DNA from: Carposina sasakii
Lineage: Eukaryota; Arthropoda; Insecta; Lepidoptera; Carposinidae
Assembly (NCBI GenBank): GCA_014607495.2
Contig: CP053148.1
Span: forward strand, 11,532,001 to 11,596,000
Reading direction: 5' to 3'
DNA: 64,000 nucleotides
Positions 56,306-64,000 of this stretch are shown piece after piece. The notes beneath the pieces were generated by a model that was not told where the DNA came from, did not search any database, and saw only the letters and a program-made list of their open reading frames with translations. Both the position numbers and the translations under genes were made by a program. Within the stretch, counting starts at the first letter, position 1, and the number at the start of each line of letters is the position of its first letter.

Positions 56306-59300
56306 AAAATTTAGCCTACTATAAAGAACCATTCTACAAAATTTGAGACTCGATATCACTACAATCTTGAAAAATAAACATGGGATAGCAAGTCTCAAAT
56401 TTTGGAAATACTTCTAGGTACTCTGCCACGATAGCCCAAGCACTATTTTATAGCATTTCACTTAGCATACCCCATTTGTTACAACTTGTATAGCTTAAAC
56501 TTAAGATTATATAGGTACATATATTACATTAATAAATAGGCCATAAGGTTGACGTGTGCTAAGTTGCAGTCGTCTACTAGTCGCAGATGAAAATGATTTT
56601 GAAAATTAAAATAAAAAATATGTGTTACGGGCTAAGACCGTCCTCGTGATTACGGTACCTACCCATGACAGCTTTAATATTAAAGCCCAGTTATTAGAAC
56701 AGCTACGAGTAAGCTTAAGCACTCTGACAAGGTAAATGGATGCTTCAGGGTCGTTGCCGCTAATTCTTAAAGCATTCACTGGACAGATTTATTACAATCC
56801 TGATATTACTACATTCTTCTTCTGGAAAGCCGTAACATTGGGGTACTTTAGCCATGGGCATAGAGGAATATAATCTTATTCCTCTATGGCCATGGGGTCC
56901 ACTTTGATGTTGAGAAAAACAAAATCTATCAAAAATCCTCCAGAATCTATCGATAACAAGCGTGGGCCATATCAATAGCTTCTAACGAGCAGCGTGGCGG
57001 GAAGTTTATAATTTACCAACCAGTGTCTGTCAGTGTCCCTTTCTTGCTTAGTGCGGTTGCTGCTGCTGTGGTGCTTACGTGCGCGAGTGGGTAGGCCGGA
57101 CAGCCATACATACATCAAAATGCCCTTTTAAGGGCCACAAAATTGTACTTTTAATCGTTTATCTACTATTAGTAGTGTAGAGCGACATTTTTCCCCTCAT
57201 ATGGAAATAAATCCACTGGCAACTGTCCCGTCCGATTCACGGTTCGAATAAAATACCTGGTGAAATAAATAAGCACAGCCCGTTTTATGTAATACGTAAT
57301 AAAGAGGACCTATTTATATAATTGACCCTAATACGGTACATGTGGCCATAATTCTCTTAAAGTTTTATACATTCATTTCGCATACTCGTATTACTACTAA
57401 TTTGTACTCGTTTTTGTTTGACATATAAATAAATAAATAGTAATAATAAGTGCGCAATTATAAGTCTTATAACAAGTTTTATTTTAGCTTATCTAAATGT
57501 AACAAAGAAGACCATACATCACATACACCACATATCAACAAAGAATCACAATCTTCTTCATTAGCATTTGTTGAATCGAAAATTCGAGATACATAGTAAA
57601 TACGTATTATGAATAAACATGAAAGCACAGATTACGTAATTTATATGCGTAGAGCGCTTTCAAAATAAACCCCTTCGAAAAAAATGTTAGACCGCTTTGT
57701 GTAAAACCGGTGTGCGCAGCTGCCCGGCTGCCCCAATATTATTTCATTATTAAATAATACGGCACGATATTGTCACGGCCTCGTATAAATCTCAGTAGGA
57801 CACCATGGTGGCGTCACCAGCCACAGCAACCAAAAGAACGAGTACTGTGGTGAAAATTACTAACCATAATATTTTAATTTTTTGAGATTATTTGGCAAAA
57901 AAATTATCAAAATTTATAAGTAGGTACTGTGGTGAAAGTTACTGGTTTATGCATATAACAGATCAAATAATATGCCAATACTTCCATTGTCAAAAGCGAT
58001 AAGCCACTGCAATACGAGTATTTCGTTTACAAAATGGAAACAATCCTGCTATAGTAGCCTGGCATATTTAGTTTCAAAGTAACACATATTTAAAATGTTC
58101 GTGTTTCGTGCCCATATCGATTAGTTGCGCCACCACTCAAGTGTCCCCGTTAAATAACGGTCTAAGCGAATATTATCTCACACCTTTTCTCAACAAAATA
58201 TTTTATTATGTCGAAATTACATTCAATAACAACAACCGAGGTTTTGTCCACGAAATTAGGTGTCGTTAGACGCACGAGGGGATCTTACTGCCTATTAGGT
58301 GGAAGGAACGAATCTTTTATTAACATTGCAAAGGTCAGTCATGTAACAATACCATTCTTATTTACCTCGATAACGTGTACCAATTAATTATATCCTATTT
58401 TAATCTAGCATTCGTTCTAGTATAAATACACTTTGTTTGTGTTATATTTTAGTATTTTCTGTTCAATTCTGTTCGCCTAATAGTTCATCTTCTGATTTTC
58501 ATTACATTACGGCATTACATCCATGACTATAAAATTTCGTCGAGCTTTTTAGTAAAGTAAGTGATTTATTTTACTATATTCAGATTTCGCCATAAAGTTA
58601 GTATACCTTCGAAAGGTTCCCCAAAGCTAGCAAAAACTCTACCAGCTATTAATATCAAAGGTTTAATCAAATTAATGCGACTTACCTAATCAATCTTAAA
58701 GTCCATTAAATACGTCTTCACAATCTTTTATAGCATTCACAAAGTTTAAAATCACTGCTTATTTTACCAACTTTAAATAAAAATGAAATTAATGCGAATT
58801 TCCGTCACTAATATTAAAGAGATATAGGAACTAATATCAAATAACACAATTCTCATGTATATATTTATCAAGTCATCGTAACTTTCCCGTGCGTATATGT
58901 TTACAAATAAAAATTCAATTAATTTTAATTTAAAACAATTTCTAGAATCAAATTGAACTTTGGACACCAATTAATAATATATCGTTTGCTTCATACATCA
59001 ATAAATACGTAAGTAAATATGTATCGTTAGGGTAATAGCACATTTAAATATTGATTTAATTATGTTAAGAGATAGGTACGGAAGGAAAGAACGTAGAACA
59101 GTTAAATACGGCAGGGTAATTACATTTATTTTGTGTTTCTTGAAATAAAATCGATCTTGCTTCTAATTTTAAATTTAAAATAAATTATTTTGAACCAAAA
59201 AAAATCACTTGATTGAATACCTATGATTACTTACGTACATATTTTTTCCGATTTTTATTATGACGTTCTCTTTTAAAACAACCAATTAATTAACCAAAAA

Positions 59301-59763
59301 ACCTTATTTGTGACAAATTCATTTAAAAAAAAAAATTCCGCGCGGTATGTACGTATCAACATTTCCATCTTAGTACCTTTACCGAAGATAAGGACTTTGA
59401 ATTTCCTAAAAAATAAGAAATATAGATCACCACATCTACCTATATATAAATAAATCCTACGTTTTAGTAATAAATGTATGTTGGGGCACACACTATAATA
59501 ATGGACATAGGCGAGGCCCATTGATATTCAAACGATTGGGATAAAAGAGATACAATATACCATTTGTGCCATTACTCAAACGCCAAATTACAACGCCCGC
59601 TTTGTATGAGCTCAAATAAACTTCATTATGAACTCATTCCGGAGCCCTCGAATTATTTCTATTTAACTAAGTACGACTTCTGAATAGATTTCTGTAGACT
59701 TAGCCTTATTTAATATTTTGTTTAAAATATATTGGCTTGGTACACTTACTTTTGAAGTTAATA
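56306..59763. other. Intergenic, no gene supported
   Basis: About 3.4 kb, AT-rich. 57000-57130 is locally GC-richer (TGCTGCTGCTGTGG and a TACATACATC run). A hairpin at 56852-56895 is listed separately. No coding exon was recognised. Confidence 0.45.
56852..56895. repeat. Near-perfect 19-bp hairpin
   Basis: CCATGGGCATAGAGGAATA at 56852-56870 pairs with TATTCCTCTATGGCCATGG at 56877-56895 (18 of 19) across a 6-nt loop. Confidence 0.85.
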
Positions 59764-59900
59764 CTTATATTATAAATTATTAATAAAGAAATGGAAAAAA
59801 ATCCTCACCCGAGTGGGAATCGAACCCACGACCTCTGCATACCGTGCTAGCGCTCTGACCACTGAGCTACCAGGTCAATTACTCGGGTGACGAATTTTAC
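59764..59900 (-). mobile_element. tRNA-derived SINE-like repeat, copy 1
   Basis: On the - strand it has an A box (TAGCTCAGTGGTCAGAGC) and a T-arm/B box (GTGGGTTCGATTCCCAC). The ends TCACCCGA (59883-59890) and TCGGGTGA (59805-59812) pair over 8 bp, like an acceptor stem. About 12 extra bases separate that stem from the D arm, and the anticodon stem does not pair well. It is therefore tRNA-like rather than a functional tRNA. The block AATTATTAATAAAGAAATGG is shared with the other copies. Confidence 0.65.
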
Positions 59901-60094
59901 AATTTCTTTTCTAAATTACATATTGGCAACGTTACTTTTCATCCCGATAGCTATACACTAGCCAAATCTCGGCAAAGAAAGCTGAATCCCTCAGCACAAT
60001 GTTTAAAGATGAAACGATCAACCATATCCTAACGGATTATATTAATGGAGAAGTGTTTTTTTTTATTTATCTTAGTCAAGATATTATATATTAT

Positions 60095-60220
60095 AAAATT
60101 ATTAATAAAGAAATGGAAAAAATTCCTCACCCAAGTGGGAATCGAACCCACGACCTCTGCATACCGTGCTAGCGCTCTAACCACTGAGCTACCGGGTCAA
60201 TTACTCGGATGACAAATTTA
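60095..60220 (-). mobile_element. tRNA-derived SINE-like repeat, copy 2
   Basis: Nearly identical to copy 1, ~320 bp away in the same orientation. The two differences in the closing stem are both C-to-T-type changes that leave G-U pairs on the - strand (TCATCCGA with TTGGGTGA). Confidence 0.65.
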
Positions 60221-61194
60221 CTTAATACTTATACTTTAATAGTTGTTATAATTTACCTACGGGATAAAAAATAGTCGATGGTTTTATCATCATATTGTGT
60301 TTATATTAGTAAAACTTTCTTGTACCTGTAGTAGGTATATTGGCAGTTTGAGTTAAATATCAACTTGAATAAGCTGTACTAATTTATTTTTTAAAGTTGC
60401 TACTCCCTCTCGTTCGTGTTAAAATTTTTTATTTTATTTAACTTTATAAACCTACTTGCACTAAAAATACCAATTTAGAGAAATAATACAATATCTTTAT
60501 TTTCGTCGTATAAAATACTGCAAACTTGAAACCGGCCATCTTTATTTACGTTAAGGCGGCTCTACACCGGCGACTTTCCAGCAATTTATGTAAATTACAG
60601 CTTCCAACCTCTCGTATTTTGAGTTGGAACAATTAACTAAACGATTATTTCGAGAAACACAGCAATAAAAATAGGATCAAAGCGATACATGCGATTGAAT
60701 GACGGGATTAATTGTTTTCGGCTCAAGCTGAAAAATAAATGTAACGAATTTTATTTTTTATCACCTCTGCCTTGATAAATGACGGTTGGCAAATATTTAA
60801 TTCTGTGCTATCAATTTTGAAATTGGCGCGTTTAATTTATTTCATACACATTGGTGTTGAATTTCTGTGACATTTTTGTGTGAAAAGCACTTGGCTGCAC
60901 GTATTGGCGTAAAATCGCAATGAATAAATTAGTGAACAGTTTTGGATTCCAATTAAAATAAGATGGAGCGATATTTTATAAAGAGAATACTTTACTCAAT
61001 ACAATATTAATTAGTTATACTCGTAATTAAGATTTGGGCGGTAGACGCGAGGCGGGCACTACCCTTATTGTCTTTTGCTTTTCTCATTATACTCTGTTAT
61101 TAATTCTGCGATTGCTTCTAAACCATCGTTATTTTTAATTGGTTGATATCTATAATTTAAATATCTTTTAATATGTTCTATGCCGCTTTGGGAG
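60221..61194. other. Intergenic, no feature recognised
   Basis: AT-rich. The - strand frame at 61065-61247 overlaps the SINE-like repeat that follows and has no recognised similarity. Confidence 0.4.
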
Positions 61195-61312
61195 TAAAGA
61201 AAATGTATAATACTACAGCTGCTTCTCTTCCCGGGCATACTGTACAAGTCAGTAGAGGGACAAGAGGGAGAAGAAGTCTTGGTATTTTGTAGGTGATGGG
61301 CTGACCACCTCG
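61195..61312 (+). mobile_element. SINE-like repeat (30165 family), 5' part
   Basis: CAGCTGCTTCTCTTCCCGGG through GTGATGGGCTGACCACCT matches 30165-30300. The match ends where the RTE fragment begins. Confidence 0.65.
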
Positions 61313-61321
61313 TCTCATCTC

Positions 61322-61895
61322 GTCAGCCTATTGCAGTCCACTGCTGCACGTAGGCCTCCCCCAGTGTACGCTACATGGCTTGATCTCCCGTTTTTGCTAT
61401 CCAGTCACTACCAGCCGTCCTCTTTAAGTCATCGGTCCATCTGGCCGGAGGGCGCCCAACGCTACACTTGCCGGGGCGCGGTCTCCATTCGAGAACCCGT
61501 TTACTCCACCGTTCATCAGTTCTACGACAGATGTGGCCGGCCTACTGCCACTTCAGTCTGCTACATTTCGAGACTATGTCTGTCTCTTTGGTCTTCTACC
61601 GGATAATCTCGTTTCGGACTTTGTCCATTAGCGAGATTCCGAGCATTGACCTTTCCATAGCTCTCTGAGTGACATGCAATCCATTCCACGTCTCTCCTCC
61701 GTAAGTCATGGCTGGTAAAACGCACTGATCGAACACCTAGATCTTGAGGCATTGTGGCAAGGATGACTCAAAGATATGACGCAACTCCCAAACGCTGCCC
61801 ACCTGAGCTGCACTCTTCTGGTGATTTCTGACTCGAAGTTGTCTTTACCCAACTGCAATATTTGCCGGTACTTACTTCTGAACAACTTCTAGGGC
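61322..61895 (-). pseudogene. Degraded RTE LINE fragment
   Basis: On the - strand it spans the same region as 136-876, from the block before the YGAETW motif to the tail. The complement of GTCCACTGCTGCACGTAGGC at 61336 is the VQQWT-coding end. Frameshifts and stops break the frame repeatedly, so this copy is older than 136-876. The open frames on both strands here are fragments of it. Confidence 0.7.
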
Positions 61896-61901
61896 TACAC
61901 T

Positions 61902-62090
61902 TTCGACGGATATCGGCTCAGGGATGATGTTCCACCAGCCCCTTTTCACCATCTATTTGTAATTGTAAAAAAAATAAAAAAATATAAAAAATATAACTTC
62001 GACTGATATCGGCTCAGGGATGATGTTCCACCAGCCCCTTTTCACCATCTATTTGTAATTGTAAAAAAATATAAAAAATATTAAGAACTT
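61902..62090. repeat. Tandem duplication, 96-bp period, two units
   Basis: TATCGGCTCAGGGATGATGT, followed by TCCACCAGCCCCTTTTCACC and CATCTATTTGTAATTGTAAA, occurs twice, starting about 61902 and 61998. Apart from an A-rich tail of variable length the units are almost identical. Confidence 0.9.
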
Positions 62091-63489
62091 CTTTAAAAAA
62101 TCTATTTCTATTTCACTAATATTCGAAAATGGCTGGACAGACTCTATCATCACCAAATAGTATTTAACATCACCTACCACGTTCAATCGCGGGAAACCAG
62201 GTAGTTAATATTCATATAACCAACCCTAATAATACACGCCTTGAAATCTTATTAGTGCCTATTATTAGTTATCAAATAAAACGATCAGGGTAAGTCATTC
62301 ATAATATATCTTGCACGAGGGCCAAATATAATTAGGCCCGTTATGACACCAGAATACCAGAAATAACTTGGCGTACCGCTCGAATCCCATTTGAGTATTA
62401 AATTTACATATTTAAACATTTCAACAATTCAAATAATAGTATGTTAATATAAATTTTCAGGTAACAGCTTTATTTTGTTTAGAGGATACAGTAAAACAGC
62501 GATGTCAGATAAAAAGCTTTCCTTGTACCATTTTAACTTACTTCAATCTTACAAAAAAAGGTGCTTTCAACGCGTTATTTTAACTGGCATAGAAGGCAAG
62601 TACTTTTGGGAATATAATTTATCTTATATTTCATCTTACATAACAAAATTGATTGCGGTTCGTCGTTTGCCTTAACACGCCACTTTTACATCGTACCTAC
62701 GACATATTGAAACGAAACTGTGTGTTTTTGAAAAGGCCCAGTCATTGATACTAAGTATGGGGTAACTATAACTAGCCCGGATATAAGCTAGGCTTTCAAT
62801 TGTAAAGTCTGTAAAGGTGCGAAGGACTAACAGTTTTACAAAGAAATAAATATACCTTTTGAAACATCAACATATCTGCGTTTAAGTTAGTTCTATGAAC
62901 ATACATACTTGTATCCGATTAACGCTTGCTTAACATGTTTTATTTATTTATTATAACGAATGCTCGTATAGATGTTATTTCCAGTAATATAAACATTATT
63001 CCAAGCCGTGTAGATATATGTTAGAACTGCCAACCGCAAACACCACCGCAATGTGATACAAGTGGTTGTATGTCTCTATTTCTGAGTCCGAGGGCCTGCC
63101 TTGACACGTCAAGCACTTGAAACCTATATTTAGAGATCAAAGGTCGGTCTTCCGTTTAACCTCATGTAATGTATCAAGCTCTTATTCAATTACGTATCAT
63201 ATTTGATCTGGCATGTTATTTTTATTGGAGAAAGTATTGTCCTAAATATCGTCATTGGTTTAATTGGCTAGGTATGTATGAGTATGATATTAGTCATCTT
63301 TTTTATTATAAAACTATTGATGGGAGTATTCAGTTCAGTTTAAATATTCAATAGCATTCCCGCCATTGTGAGATAGCTATTTTCTCACTATGCGAATATT
63401 GAATTTCACTTTCTTTGGAGTGTGAACTGTGAAGAGAATAGATGAAATTTAATTTTAAAATGTATATTGTAAATAAAACAATATCTTAT
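62091..63489. other. Intergenic, no feature recognised
   Basis: AT-rich; the short open frames at 62475-62675 and 63169-63354 are not recognisable. Confidence 0.45.
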
Positions 63490-63570
63490 AAAATTATAAA
63501 TAAAGAAATGGAAAAAATTCCTCAACCGGGTGGGAGTCGAACCCACAACCTCTGCATTCCGTGCCAGCAA
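63490..63570 (-). mobile_element. tRNA-derived SINE-like repeat, truncated copy 3
   Basis: AAATAAAGAAATGGAAAAAA and the T-arm/B-box part (GGTGGGAGTCGAACCCACAA) match copies 1 and 2. Similarity is lost after GTGCCAGCA. Confidence 0.6.
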
Positions 63571-64000
63571 TATCTATCTGATCTACATAAATCTTATGTA
63601 TTTCTGTTTACATTTGAAAAATTATAATCTTTGGTTTTGGTAAAAGATAGCAATTTCTTTTAGCAGGTATTGCTTATGGAATTAACATATATACATATAA
63701 CAGCTATATCATTGATCTATTCTACCTACTCATATTATAATATGTATAGGGCCCGGTGGCGGGCGATCCCTCAATATAGATTTGAACTTCCAAATAGTGA
63801 CGCCTGATACAATTCAACATATTATAATAGTTAAGATTTATAAATAAATAATAATAATAACTATGTAGTAATGCTGCATATAAAATAAGGCTTAGGTTCT
63901 TTTAGGTACAGGACTTCAAATCTAAAAAGGAACCATAAAAATAACATATATATTCGGTAATAAAAAATTGGTAGTATTTTATTATACCGATTTCAAGTGG
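63571..64000. other. Intergenic, no feature recognised
   Basis: AT-rich end of the window; nothing supportable. Confidence 0.45.

Noticed and set aside
59805..60212. Two apparent tRNA genes on the - strand
   Set aside because: A and B boxes are present, but the acceptor and D arms are separated by extra bases, the anticodon stem does not pair, and the same block recurs with shared flanks. A SINE-type repeat fits better.

Overview
The window looks like a piece of a lepidopteran (moth or butterfly) nuclear genome. It is AT-rich and gene-poor. It has short GT-AG introns, insect-type proteins, and many repeats of kinds typical of Lepidoptera: RTE, Jockey-like and R4/Dong-like LINE fragments, tRNA-derived SINEs, CTAGT-ended Helitron-like repeats, and several MITE families. 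No CRISPR array, operon, rRNA gene or canonical tRNA gene was seen. The species cannot be named from the sequence alone.

Two protein-coding loci are well supported. On the + strand at 18064-18915 is a two-exon gene for a divergent mitochondrial complex I 23-kDa subunit (NDUFS8/TYKY family). Both [4Fe-4S] cysteine motifs are intact, and a Pro/Cys-rich insert separates the targeting region from the conserved part. On the - strand at 38506-40213 is the large terminal exon of a single-pass leucine-rich-repeat membrane protein; its start codon lies in an exon upstream. A third, speculative locus at 51894-53186 (+) may encode a small secreted peptide. Its first exon has a signal-peptide-like N-terminus followed by a segment resembling the AKH/corazonin/GnRH-type motif.

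The rest is intergenic DNA with nested transposon remnants. 0-8 kb: RTE fragment, RTE-tailed SINE, Jockey-like LINE tail, TTA-targeted repeat units, and a LINE C-terminus with an (ATGT)n tail. 8-18 kb: TA-flanked and palindromic MITEs and degraded RTE copies. 19-28 kb: a 735-bp fold-back element, a 1.1-kb TIR transposon containing a nested mini-element and a cluster of ATCGAT sites, a Helitron-like repeat and a Jockey-like remnant. 29-38 kb: SINEs and MITEs. 42-45 kb: an element carrying a tandem array of ~115-170-bp units (mostly ~120-130), then a perfect 39-bp palindrome abutting a MITE. 53.5-56.3 kb: a 5'-truncated R4/Dong-like LINE with reverse transcriptase and restriction-like endonuclease, joined through a (TTA)n tract to a ~670-bp repeat unit. 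59-64 kb: tRNA-like SINE copies and another degraded RTE.

The mobile elements appear to interact: two short repeat families share 3' ends with LINEs, and the R4-like LINE and the ~670-bp units all sit in (TTA)n tracts.
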